From NCBI GenBank assembly GCA_040403495.1, contig JBBAKM010000006.1:1-64000 (forward strand): a stretch of DNA of 64,000 nt. The letters are read 5' to 3'. Positions 24,523 through 33,601 of this stretch are shown piece by piece. The notes beneath the pieces were generated by a model. That model ran no database searches. It was not told the DNA's origin and was given only the letters and a program-made list of their open reading frames with translations. Made by a program: the position numbers and the translations under genes. This DNA comes from JABMMZ01 sp040403495 (GTDB lineage: Bacteria; Bacteroidota; Bacteroidia; NS11-12g; UBA955). The stretch's first letter is position 1, and each line of letters starts with the position of its first letter.

Positions 24523-26607
24523 TTATTTAAAATCTCTTAATACATTGATGGCCTCTTGAATATAAATGTCTTTTTCATATCCTTTGTTCCAATCATTTTT
24601 GATTTTCAATTTCAGTTCATCCCCTTTCAATTCATTTTGGTCAGCAGAAGAATTAATTAGCTTTAGGTTTTCTACCTTTTTGATTAATTCATCATAGCGT
24701 TTATTATCCTCTTCATTTCTTTTAATCTCTGCTTGATACTCCTCTAAATTCAAAGTATATGAAGTTCTTTTGTCTTGAATTTCAATCCTTTTGGCAATTG
24801 CTTCTATTTCTTTAAACAAAGAATTATCCTCAATTCTTTTTTCGCTTTTTGATTTAATTGACATAATTTGAGAAGAATACTTCTTGTTGATAGAAAAACT
24901 AGCTTGAGGAATTTTGTCAGCTTCTAATGAAAACTCATTTGATTTTTCCCCATAATCTAGATATCTGTAACGGTCAGGAATTATAACATCAGGAATAACG
25001 CCAATTTTTTGGGTAGTGGTTCCATCTATTCTATAGAATTTTTGAATCGTAATTTTAATTGACCCCAATTTTTCGCCTTCTGGTGAGTTGAAAGCATCAT
25101 CCAAGTCAAAGAATCTTTGAACGGTTCCTTTTCCAAAAGTTGGTGTTCCTATTATCATTGCTCTTTTGTAATCCTGCATAGCTGCTGCTAAAATTTCAGA
25201 GGCAGATGCACTGTTCTCATTGACCATTATTGTTAATGGGCCAGCCCATAAAACATCTGGATTTAAATCTGCTAAAATCTCAGGTTTACGGTCTCTTGAC
25301 TTAACTAATGTAATTGGTCCTTTGTCAATAAAAAATCCACCTATTTCCACAACATCCGACAATGAACCACCGCCATTATCACGCAAATCCAATATTATTC
25401 CTTTTACATTGTCTTCTTTTAATTTTTCAATCTCTTTTTGCACATCCTTAGAACAAGAACGGCCATTTCTGTCATTCATATCTAAGTAAAAGGAAGGTAA
25501 ATAAATATAACCAAATTTATCCCCTTTAACCTCTATAATCATTGATTTGGCGTAAGTATCTTCCATTACAACAACATCTCTAATGATTGGTACAACAAGA
25601 ATAGTTTCATCAGGCTTTTTCACTGTAAGCCTTACTTCAGTTCCTTTTTTACCTCGTATTAATTGTATGGCATCATCAATAGGCATATTACTCACATCCA
25701 CAGGTTCGCCTGCACCTTGAGCCACTTTGATAATAATATAGCCTGGTTTCAATTGACCTTGCTTGTAACTCGGACTTCCCGGCACTATAGAAACAACACG
25801 TATTTGTCCATCTTTTTCTTGCAATTGAGCGCCTATCCCTTCTAACTTACCACTCATTCGTATGTCAAAATTCTCTTTGTCTTTGGGTGGGAAATAATTG
25901 GTATGCGGGTCAAACATTTCTGTTAGGCAATTGAAATAGATACTCAATCGCTCAGTTTTATTGAATTTTTTCAACCTTTTAAACCAGTCTTCTTGCAATT
26001 TAAGAACTTCGTTTCTTGACTGTTTCTCTAGGGTATCATAAGACAACTTTTTAAAAACAGTGTCTTTTCTTAATATTGCTTTTTCTTGAGCATCTATTTT
26101 TCTTGACAATCTCTCTAAAACTTGTTGTTTGAGAGATTTACGCCAAAATTCCTTAAGTTCTATTTCATTATTCAAATATTTAGGACTGTTTTCGTCAAAT
26201 TCTAGGGTTTCTTTAACCTTAAAATCAAATGGTTTTTCAAGTATCTCTAAATACCATTTCTCAACCAAACCAATTCTTTGATTGTGCATGGTATTAACTT
26301 GATTAAAAAAATCATATTTTCCTTCTCTTAATTGGTTATCTAGATCGAGCTTATGCTCACTAAGTGAATCAATATTTGACTGAATGAAAAATTTCTTTCT
26401 GGAATCTATTCTGTCTAAATACATTTGAAAAAGTTTTTCTGAAAATTCATTGTTAACCGTTTTTGGTTCATAATGATAATTTTCTAAAACATCAACCAAT
26501 GCCTGAGATAAAAATGGATCACTATCTTTGTTTTCTTTGAAACAAAAAGCCAGGGTTAATAAAACAACAGAAGGTAAAAAGTAAATAAGATATTTAATTT
26601 GTTTCAT
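24523..26607 (-). CDS. prc: Tail-specific protease Prc (S41 family)
   Basis: This periplasmic serine protease degrades proteins with specific C-terminal tails and trims lipoproteins and hydrolases. The 694-residue protein has a signal peptide or anchor (about 5-22, ending around CFKE), a long N-terminal helical domain, a PDZ domain (about 235-330, with KLEGIGAQLQEKDGQIRVV and GSPSYKQGQLKPGYII), and the S41 catalytic domain with ILDLRDNGGGSLSD, the nucleophile serine in NENSASASEILAAA and the lysine in PTFGKGTVQRF, which form the Ser-Lys dyad. The length matches E. coli Prc (682). It lies between an M49-like peptidase and a methyltransferase that starts 1 base after its stop. Confidence 0.94.
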   Translation of the reverse strand: MKQIKYLIYFLPSVVLLTLAFCFKENKDSDPFLSQALVDVLENYHYEPKTVNNEFSEKLFQMYLDRIDSRKKFFIQSNIDSLSEHKLDLDNQLREGKYDFFNQVNTMHNQRIGLVEKWYLEILEKPFDFKVKETLEFDENSPKYLNNEIELKEFWRKSLKQQVLERLSRKIDAQEKAILRKDTVFKKLSYDTLEKQSRNEVLKLQEDWFKRLKKFNKTERLSIYFNCLTEMFDPHTNYFPPKDKENFDIRMSGKLEGIGAQLQEKDGQIRVVSIVPGSPSYKQGQLKPGYIIIKVAQGAGEPVDVSNMPIDDAIQLIRGKKGTEVRLTVKKPDETILVVPIIRDVVVMEDTYAKSMIIEVKGDKFGYIYLPSFYLDMNDRNGRSCSKDVQKEIEKLKEDNVKGIILDLRDNGGGSLSDVVEIGGFFIDKGPITLVKSRDRKPEILADLNPDVLWAGPLTIMVNENSASASEILAAAMQDYKRAMIIGTPTFGKGTVQRFFDLDDAFNSPEGEKLGSIKITIQKFYRIDGTTTQKIGVIPDVIIPDRYRYLDYGEKSNEFSLEADKIPQASFSINKKYSSQIMSIKSKSEKRIEDNSLFKEIEAIAKRIEIQDKRTSYTLNLEEYQAEIKRNEEDNKRYDELIKKVENLKLINSSADQNELKGDELKLKIKNDWNKGYEKDIYIQEAINVLRDFK

Positions 26608-26662
26608 GATATATTCAAATGGGAAAAAAGTATGCCAATAATTGTGTTAATGAGTTTGATGT

Positions 26663-28285
26663 TTATTTTTTAGATGAATCCATTAAATCTTCGCCTTGTT
26701 CAAAGATAATGTCAACAGGAATTTGCAATTGTAAGAGTTTGTTTAAATCGTTTTGTAAATCGGCAGGAATTTGTCCTTTTTCCAACAATAGCTTTTTAAC
26801 CCCCTCTAAATCTCCATCTCCTTGTAATTTAAGAATTAAGGCAGACAATTCAGTCATTGCAACTTTCATTTTGGCCATGTCTATTTTATATTTTTGAGTT
26901 TTTGGGTCTTTAGTAAATGCGCCTTTTTCTTGAAAATAGTTGAATCTTATCATGTTCGCTTTACCATGTGCACTTGCAGCGCCAAATCTAACAGAACGGA
27001 ATATCCCTGCCATAAAAGTTACATAATAATCCATTAATTGACCTTCGGTTAATACTTTTTTGTTAAATAATTCTGTAATCATGTAAAGTCCTAAAATATC
27101 AGCTTTGCCCTCCTCTAGCGCATTATAATTTGCCCCCAAAGCTTCTCTAACAGTTCCTTTTCCATTAATCGTATTTTTAATACCCAAACCATGGGCCACT
27201 TCGTGAAACATTGTATTGGCGAAAAAAGCATTAAAATTTACATATTTTATCTGACTTGAGTCGATAAGTGCATTAGTGATAGGCATCATAATGTGGTCAA
27301 ACTTTGCTTTCATTACATTTTTAATTTGACTTCTACGTGTTCCATAGTCTATTTGCAATTGTTCATCATTTGGAAGATTAACCGCTATCGTTTTGCTTCC
27401 TGAGTTGCAATCGCCACCATAATAAATAGCATCATAAGCGTTAATCTGACTATTTCCACCTGTTTTTTCTGCTTTATATTGCTTTTCAACAGGTAGATTT
27501 TTTTGCAATTCAGGCAAATAAGCGACGTATTTCTCTAATCTTTTACTCCATTCAATATCTTTCACTAACACATATGCTTCGTATGAGGTTTTCAAACCAA
27601 ACAATTGGTCTTCGTAATTCTCAATTGGCCCTATAATTATGTCATATTTATTACCCTTCATTTGAAGCCAAATTTTATCACTTTCAACATATTCATTATT
27701 CATTAATGCATCTGCCCTTGCCAATAAATACGGCAACAATTGAGGATCTTGAAGCATTCCTGCCGATGTTCTTAAAAACATACTTGCTTGAGCTATATAG
27801 TCAGAATATACTTCATTATACGGTTTAACCACTAGACGACCTTCTTCCCTTACGATAATTGAATATGGGCTATTTTTTCGTGCATCATCCAAACTATCGA
27901 ATTCCGATTGACGCATGTCTGCAGGATAGTAATTTGCCCCCAAAGGTTTTGGACCTATTCCATTGATAAACGGTTTATTATCATTTAAACGATCCCATGG
28001 TCCATAATTAATCTCCATGTATTTTTTCACAACTGCATTGGTGATTGTGTCCGTAATAGGGTGACCAGCATAAGCCTGAAGCTTAAAGATTTCATTAATC
28101 ATTTCTGCCGCTCTAACCAAAAACTTAAGTCCTTCTTTTTCCATTTCATTAATTTGAGATAAATCGGTAGAAAGGCGAACTGATTTATAAGTTGAAAGCT
28201 TTTGAGAAACTGAATCTATTGAATATTGTTGGGAATAGCTATTGAAAATGCTTGCAAAAAATAGAGTGACTAAAATTTTTTTCAT
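26663..28285 (-). CDS. Exported M49-like metallopeptidase (dipeptidyl peptidase III-like)
   Basis: The 540-residue protein starts with a signal peptide (MKKILVTLFFASIFNSYSQQ), so it is exported. Around residue 360 it has the zinc motif HEVAH within MFHEVAHGLG and about 25-30 residues later EEGKADILGLY, whose glutamate is the third zinc ligand. The arrangement with EE(G/C)xA(D/E) is that of dipeptidyl peptidase III relatives (M49), but classic DPP III uses HEXXXH, while this is HEXXH, closer to the plant Nudix-3-linked form. Length is shorter than the 700-residue human enzyme. The start at 28285 was preferred over a TTG at 28297 that lies inside a -7 box. The Prc gene follows 55 bases later. 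Confidence 0.8.
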   Translation of the reverse strand: MKKILVTLFFASIFNSYSQQYSIDSVSQKLSTYKSVRLSTDLSQINEMEKEGLKFLVRAAEMINEIFKLQAYAGHPITDTITNAVVKKYMEINYGPWDRLNDNKPFINGIGPKPLGANYYPADMRQSEFDSLDDARKNSPYSIIVREEGRLVVKPYNEVYSDYIAQASMFLRTSAGMLQDPQLLPYLLARADALMNNEYVESDKIWLQMKGNKYDIIIGPIENYEDQLFGLKTSYEAYVLVKDIEWSKRLEKYVAYLPELQKNLPVEKQYKAEKTGGNSQINAYDAIYYGGDCNSGSKTIAVNLPNDEQLQIDYGTRRSQIKNVMKAKFDHIMMPITNALIDSSQIKYVNFNAFFANTMFHEVAHGLGIKNTINGKGTVREALGANYNALEEGKADILGLYMITELFNKKVLTEGQLMDYYVTFMAGIFRSVRFGAASAHGKANMIRFNYFQEKGAFTKDPKTQKYKIDMAKMKVAMTELSALILKLQGDGDLEGVKKLLLEKGQIPADLQNDLNKLLQLQIPVDIIFEQGEDLMDSSKK

Positions 28286-28294
28286 TGTATGCTT

Positions 28295-28302
28295 CAAATT
28301 TA
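28295..28302 (-). promoter_or_regulatory. -7 promoter element of the M49-like peptidase gene
   Basis: The complement reads TAAATTTG, a perfect match 9 bases before the ATG at 28285. It lies just downstream of the M20 peptidase stop (28317), so the M49 gene has its own promoter inside the cluster. Confidence 0.55.
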
Positions 28303-28316
28303 TGTAAATTTTGTAA

Positions 28317-29516
28317 TTAATTTTGATTGTTTAAACATTGATAGGCTAAAAAAGCCATTAATCCTGCTCCTGTTTCCAACGCATCCTCATCGACATCAAA
28401 ACCATTGGTGTGAACAGGCTTGGTTATTCCTTTTTCTTCATTTCTAGTACCTAAACGATAGAAGCATGAAGGAACTTGTTGACTGTAATATGCAAAATCT
28501 TCGGCCGCCATCCACATGTCTAAAGTTTCAACCTGAGTTTGCCCTAAATATAATTGTGCAAAACCCTCTAATTGTTGGGTTAGTTTTTCTTCATTTTTTA
28601 AATAAGGATATCCATCAACAATTTTAACCTCAGCTTGTGCACCAAAAGAGCTTGCTATTTGTTCTGACATCGATATTATTAATGATTTGGCATTTGAACG
28701 CCAAAATTCATCAAGGGTTCTTAATGTCCCTTCGATAAAAACCCTGTTTGGTATTATATTAGTTGCCCCACCTTCTGAATTGATTTTACCAAAAGTTAAT
28801 ACAGTAGGAATAATTGGAGAAGCTTTTCTACTCACTATTTGTTGTAAATTAGTAATGATAGCAGCTGATACAGCTATAGGGTCAACTCCCATGTGTGGCA
28901 TAGCACCATGCCCACCTTTTCCTGTTATTGTTATGTATATTTCATCTGTACTTGCCATATAAAGACCCTTTCTGAATCCTACATTACCTGTATTTATCAA
29001 TGGCATAACATGTTGACCTATCATAAAATCAACCGGAGGATTAGATAAAATACCTTCCTTTATTAACAAACTAGCACCTCCTGGCAATTTTTCTTCTCCT
29101 GGTTGGAATATCAACTTTACATTTCCTTGTAATTGGTCTTTTAATTGTGATAATATTTTTGCAGCACCTAGCAAACAAGCCGTGTGAACATCGTGACCGC
29201 AAGCATGCATAACACCTTTATTTTGTGAAACATACGATTTTGTTGATTGTTCTTCAATTGGTAACGCATCTAAATCAGCCCTTAATCCAACCGTTTGTCC
29301 GGATTTTGCACCTTCTATCATTGCCCAAACGCCTGTTTCTGAAATGCGATGTGTATGTAAACCTAATGATTGCAAATAACTTTCGACAAATTTAGCCGTT
29401 TCAAATTCTTGAAAAGACAATTCAGGATTGGAATGTATGTGATGCCTAATTTCTATAACCTCTTGGGCAATCTCTTTTGCTTTGTTTTTTATGATATCTT
29501 GGACAGTTGTTGACAT
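28317..29516 (-). CDS. M20-family amidohydrolase/aminoacylase
   Basis: The 399-residue cytoplasmic metallohydrolase cleaves N-acyl amino acids or related amides. Two-metal motifs are visible: MHACGHDVHTACLLGAAKIL (about 105-125), EEKLPGGASLLIKEGIL with the catalytic glutamate, and a dimerisation insert with GKGGHGAMPHMGVDPI. It ends with the conserved AAEDFAYYSQQVPSCFYRLG and HTNGFDVDE. This is the amidohydrolase branch of M20 (hippurate hydrolase, IAA-amino acid hydrolase). The exact substrate is unknown. It is the first of three adjacent peptidase-type genes on this strand, and the next gene has its own -7 element. Confidence 0.9.
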   Translation of the reverse strand: MSTTVQDIIKNKAKEIAQEVIEIRHHIHSNPELSFQEFETAKFVESYLQSLGLHTHRISETGVWAMIEGAKSGQTVGLRADLDALPIEEQSTKSYVSQNKGVMHACGHDVHTACLLGAAKILSQLKDQLQGNVKLIFQPGEEKLPGGASLLIKEGILSNPPVDFMIGQHVMPLINTGNVGFRKGLYMASTDEIYITITGKGGHGAMPHMGVDPIAVSAAIITNLQQIVSRKASPIIPTVLTFGKINSEGGATNIIPNRVFIEGTLRTLDEFWRSNAKSLIISMSEQIASSFGAQAEVKIVDGYPYLKNEEKLTQQLEGFAQLYLGQTQVETLDMWMAAEDFAYYSQQVPSCFYRLGTRNEEKGITKPVHTNGFDVDEDALETGAGLMAFLAYQCLNNQN

Positions 29517-29572
29517 TGTTAATCGACTTAATTTTTTTTAGACATTAAAATTCCTCAAATTTGCACTTTAAA

Positions 29573-30181
29573 ATGAAATATTACAAACCTTTTCTATCTG
29601 TTTTATCGATAATTTTTCTTTTGTCGAGTTGTGATGACAAGGAAATTCCTGCTATTGACATTAATGAAGTTCCTAAAAAGTTTTTTAACATCCAAAATGG
29701 CTCTAAACTTACCTATGTAAATGTTAATGACACTAACAAAGAGACTGACTATTTTGTAACTAATTATTACAATACCTATGTAAATCCAGATATTTCTAAC
29801 AATGAAGTTTTGTACTATGAATTGGTTAGTCCTACTGAAAATGCTTCATTTTTGATGAGAATTGAATCGGGCGGTAAATCAATCAATGCATTTAATGATC
29901 GAATTTCTTTGATTTACAAGTCTAACGATACATTTACAGTTGGTGCTTTGTTTTTCTATACTGATTCCAAATTTTTACCTCCAATTGAAGCAGGGGATTC
30001 TGTTCAATTATTAGACAACAGAACTATTGGTAATAGAACTTTTCAGTCTGTAATTAGAGTTAAACTAAGAAATAACCCAATCTTCAATGAGGTTTATTTT
30101 GCCGAAGGTATTGGTTTGGTCGGCTATATCAGAAAAAATGGGAGTCTAGTTTTTCTTAAAAAATCTACAATTTTAAGATAG
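29573..30181 (+). CDS. Lipoprotein of unknown function
   Basis: The 202-residue protein begins MKYYKPFLSVLSIIFLLSSC with a clear lipobox (LLSSC), so it is lipid-anchored. The rest is beta-rich with no domain I recognise (segments LTYVNVNDT, YELVSPTENASFLMRIE and FAEGIGLVGYIRKNGSL). The ATG at 29573 is preferred over an in-frame TTG at 29561, which falls in a -7-like sequence CAAATTTG. The end overlaps the 3' end of cmk by 9 bases on the opposite strand, so neither gene has its own terminator there. Confidence 0.72.
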   Translation: MKYYKPFLSVLSIIFLLSSCDDKEIPAIDINEVPKKFFNIQNGSKLTYVNVNDTNKETDYFVTNYYNTYVNPDISNNEVLYYELVSPTENASFLMRIESGGKSINAFNDRISLIYKSNDTFTVGALFFYTDSKFLPPIEAGDSVQLLDNRTIGNRTFQSVIRVKLRNNPIFNEVYFAEGIGLVGYIRKNGSLVFLKKSTILR

Positions 30182-30865
30182 ATTCTTAATTGTTTCATTC
30201 ACCCAATCGATAGCAATAGTTAACTGTTGCTCCCTTGTCATTTCAGAATTATCCAAAACACGTGCATCTATAGCGGGTTTTAATGGACTAATTGAACGTG
30301 AGGAATCCATTGAATCTCTTTCCGTTAAATTACTTAAAACATCGTTGTATGAAGTATGGGTGTCACCACGAGATACTATTTCGTGATGTCTTCTTTGCGC
30401 TCTAACTTCAGGTCTAGCTGTCATAAATATTTTTAATTCAGCATCAGGAAACACAACTGTACCAATATCTCTTCCATCCATAACCACCCCTTTGTGTAAA
30501 CCAATTTGTTGCTGTTGATTGACCAAAAAATCTCTGACTTCTTTTATTGCACTCACTTCACTTACATACCGACTTACCTCCATTGACCTAATTTCCTTTT
30601 CAATATTTTGGTCATTTAGGTAGGTTTGGTAAAACTTGTCTTGTTCTGAATAAACAAATCTTATATTGATTCTGCTCAACAGATCCGATACTTTGTCAAT
30701 TTGGGTTAACTCTATTTTCTCTTTCTGTATAGCCCAAGTTACAGCCCTATACATGGCACCTGAATCTACAAATAAATAATTGAAATGATGGGCCAATGCT
30801 TTTGCTAATGTCCCTTTACCACAACTTGAATAACCATCAATGGCAATATTTATTTTAGTATTCAT
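30173..30865 (-). CDS. cmk: Cytidylate kinase
   Basis: Cmk phosphorylates CMP and dCMP to the diphosphates using ATP in the cytoplasm. The 230-residue protein has the P-loop IDGYSSCGKGTLAKALA (about 8-24), FVDSGAMYRAVTW (NMP-binding), VVMDGRDIGTVVFPDAELKIFM, and the lid with RAQRRHHEIVSRG. Length is typical. It is the last gene of an efp-speB-cysteine desulfurase-cmk operon, starting 1 base after the previous stop (TAAGATG), and its 3' end overlaps a convergent lipoprotein gene by 9 bases. Confidence 0.96.
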   Translation of the reverse strand: MNTKINIAIDGYSSCGKGTLAKALAHHFNYLFVDSGAMYRAVTWAIQKEKIELTQIDKVSDLLSRINIRFVYSEQDKFYQTYLNDQNIEKEIRSMEVSRYVSEVSAIKEVRDFLVNQQQQIGLHKGVVMDGRDIGTVVFPDAELKIFMTARPEVRAQRRHHEIVSRGDTHTSYNDVLSNLTERDSMDSSRSISPLKPAIDARVLDNSEMTREQQLTIAIDWVNETIKNLS

Positions 30866-30866
30866 C

Positions 30867-32000
30867 TTAATTGAAAAGTGATTTTAAAAAATCAATGGCA
30901 ATATCTACCTCTTCTTTTTTGGTAGTTTTACCAAATGAAAAACGTATTGGTGCATAACCTTCGTTCATTTTGATTGCTCTAATTACATGCGACCCTTTGT
31001 TACTTCCCGAAGAACATGCACTTCCACCTGAAACAGCAATTCCATTCAAATCGAATTGGAATAATAAAGTCTCAGTTGCCAAACGCGGTGGAATTGCTAT
31101 ATTTAAAACAGTGAATGAGCTTTGTCCATTAGAATCTCCATTGAATTTAATTTCACTAAGTTCTGATTTAACTCTATCTATAAAATACGATTTAATTTCT
31201 TTTAAATGATTTTGTTTTTCGGTTAATCCAGAATAGGCAATTTCCAATGCACGTGACATGCCTGCAATCCCATAAACATTTTCTGTACCTGCTCTTAATT
31301 CACGTTCTTGAGAACCGCCACTTATTAGAGGTTTAAATTTATGTTTTTTCTTAACATACATAAAACCAACTCCTTTAGGACCATTGAATTTATGAGCCGC
31401 CCCAACTGCAAAGTCTATATTTACACCAGTTTGTTCGTTAAAATCCAATGAATAATTACCCATCGTTTGTACGGTATCACTGTGAAATAAAGCATTGTAT
31501 TTTTTACACAAGTCTCCTACTTCTTTAAGGTCAATCATGTTGCCAATTTCATTATTGGCGTGCATCAAACTCACTAAAACATTGCTTGAATTTTGGAGCA
31601 GTTGTTCTAAATGCAACATATCAATGTGTCCATTAGGTGTAAGATTTACATATTCAACATTGATTCCATCGTTTTCTTTTAACTCTTCAATAGTGTGAAG
31701 AACTGCATGGTGTTCCAATGGTGAAGATATTATTGTTTTAACACCTAAATCATGAACACTTCCTCTTAAAATTTGATTATCGGCTTCTGTACCACCAGAA
31801 GTAAAAATAATTTCGGCAGGGGTTACATTTAGCAATTCAGCAATTTTCTTTCTCGAAGTTTCAATGTAAGCTTTTGCTTTTCTACCAAAAGAATGCGATG
31901 AAGATGGGTTACCAAAATCATCCTTTAATATTTGGTACATTAATTCAACTACCTCAGGGTTGATCGGTGAAGTAGCTGCATGGTCGAAATAAATTTTCAT
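30867..32000 (-). CDS. Cysteine desulfurase (NifS/IscS family)
   Basis: It removes sulfur from cysteine via a PLP cofactor to feed iron-sulfur cluster and thio-modified RNA synthesis. The 377-residue protein has IYFDHAATSPINPEV at the start, FTSGGTEADNQILRG (PLP phosphate), SLMHANNEIGNM, the PLP-binding lysine in AAHKFNGPKGVGFMYV, and the active cysteine in GGSACSSGSNKGS near residue 328. A group I (NifS/IscS) enzyme by its SACSSG loop. There is no IscU/SufU partner adjacent, so it may serve tRNA thiolation or a general role. It starts 1 base after the speB stop codon in the operon. Confidence 0.93.
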   Translation of the reverse strand: MKIYFDHAATSPINPEVVELMYQILKDDFGNPSSSHSFGRKAKAYIETSRKKIAELLNVTPAEIIFTSGGTEADNQILRGSVHDLGVKTIISSPLEHHAVLHTIEELKENDGINVEYVNLTPNGHIDMLHLEQLLQNSSNVLVSLMHANNEIGNMIDLKEVGDLCKKYNALFHSDTVQTMGNYSLDFNEQTGVNIDFAVGAAHKFNGPKGVGFMYVKKKHKFKPLISGGSQERELRAGTENVYGIAGMSRALEIAYSGLTEKQNHLKEIKSYFIDRVKSELSEIKFNGDSNGQSSFTVLNIAIPPRLATETLLFQFDLNGIAVSGGSACSSGSNKGSHVIRAIKMNEGYAPIRFSFGKTTKKEEVDIAIDFLKSLFN

Positions 32001-32001
32001 T

Positions 32002-32898
32002 TTATTTAATAGATTGGTGGGCTGAACAATAGCCTAATAATTTATACAAAAGTTTAGCTAAGTTAAATTGAGATACTATTTCGCCTTCCTTTGGGGCACA
32101 TTCCACAATATCAAAACCAATAATTTGTTTTTTCTCGGCAACTTTTCTTAAAAACTTTAAACCTTGATGCCACATTAATCCTCCCGGTTCAGCTGTACCT
32201 ACTGCAGGAATTACGCTTGGGTCAAACCCATCGGCATCTATTGTAATGTAAACTTTATCTTCAAGTTTTGAGATACAAGCATCCATCCAATCGTCATTGT
32301 CTTGTATTTGGTGTGCGAACCAAGTATTGATAAGTGGTGATGATTTTATTAAATCTGCCTCTTGTTTACACTGTGCTCTAATTCCAACTTGACAAATAGG
32401 CAATTGTAAATCGTGAACACGCGCCATAACACTTGCATGCGAGTATGGATTATCGTGATAAGCCAATCTTAAATCGCTGTGAGCATCAATCTGTAAAACT
32501 GAAAAATGTTTGTATTTATTTTTGAAAGCTTTTACAAATCCGTATGTTACAGTATGTTCTGCACCCAAAGAAATAACAAATTTGTCATTGTTTAAATGCT
32601 TTTCAGTTTCTTGTTCAATAATATCAATTGCTTCAGCATCAACTTTACCATTAAATTGCATTTCGGGCAAGGTACAAATGCCAAATTTAGCATAAGCTTC
32701 ATGGTCTGTTTCCTCATCATAAAACTCAACAAAATGACTTGCTTTAATAATTTCAGATGGGCCAAATTTGCTTCCTTCAAGATACGATGAAGTGTGCTCA
32801 TAAGGAGCAGATTGAATAACTACCTTTGATGAATCGTACTGAAATAACTCAGGTTCAGTTATTCCTAAGAAATTAGAATCGCTTTTTAAAAAATCCAT
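32002..32898 (-). CDS. speB: Agmatinase/ureohydrolase family protein
   Basis: Agmatinase hydrolyses agmatine to putrescine and urea. The 298-residue cytoplasmic protein has the binuclear manganese motifs of ureohydrolases: LGAEHTVTYGF, LQIDAHSDLRLAYHDNPYSH, and YITIDADGFDPSVIPAVGTAEPGG. The last motif (DxDxxDP and GTPEPGG) and the length fit agmatinase better than arginase, but formimidoylglutamase cannot be excluded. The start codon overlaps the efp stop by one base (TAATG), so translation is coupled. Polyamine supply sits beside EF-P in this operon, which may reflect shared needs in translation. Confidence 0.87.
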   Translation of the reverse strand: MDFLKSDSNFLGITEPELFQYDSSKVVIQSAPYEHTSSYLEGSKFGPSEIIKASHFVEFYDEETDHEAYAKFGICTLPEMQFNGKVDAEAIDIIEQETEKHLNNDKFVISLGAEHTVTYGFVKAFKNKYKHFSVLQIDAHSDLRLAYHDNPYSHASVMARVHDLQLPICQVGIRAQCKQEADLIKSSPLINTWFAHQIQDNDDWMDACISKLEDKVYITIDADGFDPSVIPAVGTAEPGGLMWHQGLKFLRKVAEKKQIIGFDIVECAPKEGEIVSQFNLAKLLYKLLGYCSAHQSIK

Positions 32899-33461
32899 TA
32901 TTTTACTCTTTCAACGTATTCTATTGTTCTTAAATCAATTTTAATTTTATCGTTAGTATTAACGAAAAGTGGAACCATTACAGAAGCGCCTGTTGAAACT
33001 GTTGCAGGTTTTAATGTATTGGTTGCAGTATTTCCTCTTTCACCAGGTTCGGTGTAAACAACTTCTAAATCAACATGAGTTGGAGGAGTTGCCCCAATTG
33101 GTGTTTCTCCATCAACAAATGAAACCAAAATCGTCATATTTTCAATCATAAAAGCAGAAGCATTACCAAAGAAAGCTTCAGGAATATTGTATTGCTCAAA
33201 AGACTCATTGTCCATACAGATTAAATCCGTTCCATCTTTGTACAAATAGTTAAGTTCTCTAACCTCTACTCTTACTATTTCAACCTTTTCACCGGTGTTG
33301 AATCTGTTTTCAGCAGACTTGCCATTTTTTACGTTTTTCATCTTAACTTGATAAAAAGCTCTTAAATTACCTGGTGTACGGTGAATGAATTCTGTAATTT
33401 GAACTAACTCTCCATTGAACTTAATGAACATTCCTACTGATAAATCTGATGCTGTTGCCAT
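32898..33461 (-). CDS. efp: Translation elongation factor P with Asn at the loop tip
   Basis: EF-P binds between the P and E sites to help ribosomes form polyproline peptide bonds. The 187-residue protein has the three-domain EF-P form: KOW-like N-terminal domain with ITEFIHRTPGNLRAFYQ, an OB domain, and the C-terminal signature GASVMVPLFVNTNDKIKIDLRT. At the loop tip, E. coli PGK34G corresponds to PGN32L here, so the lysine that is normally modified is asparagine. The ATG at 33461 was chosen because a -7 TATTTTTG and -33 TTTG lie just upstream, with a further in-frame TTG at 33506 inside the -33 element. It heads a four-gene operon. Confidence 0.93.
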   Translation of the reverse strand: MATASDLSVGMFIKFNGELVQITEFIHRTPGNLRAFYQVKMKNVKNGKSAENRFNTGEKVEIVRVEVRELNYLYKDGTDLICMDNESFEQYNIPEAFFGNASAFMIENMTILVSFVDGETPIGATPPTHVDLEVVYTEPGERGNTATNTLKPATVSTGASVMVPLFVNTNDKIKIDLRTIEYVERVK

Positions 33462-33475
33462 ATATATATTTTTGG

Positions 33476-33507
33476 CAAAAATAAAACATTCTCTTTTTTT
33501 ATCCAAA
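33476..33507 (-). promoter_or_regulatory. Promoter of the efp operon
   Basis: The complement has a -33 TTTG (33504-33507) and a -7 TATTTTTG (33476-33483) 20 bases apart, close to consensus, 15 bases before the efp ATG at 33461. It drives efp-speB-cysteine desulfurase-cmk. Confidence 0.75.
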
Positions 33508-33601
33508 GATTAGTTATACCAACTCAAGTAATGTTATAATTTAGTCAATTATGGCTTAATAAACCAGTACTTGTAATCTAAAATATGTGATTACTTTTCG
33601 T

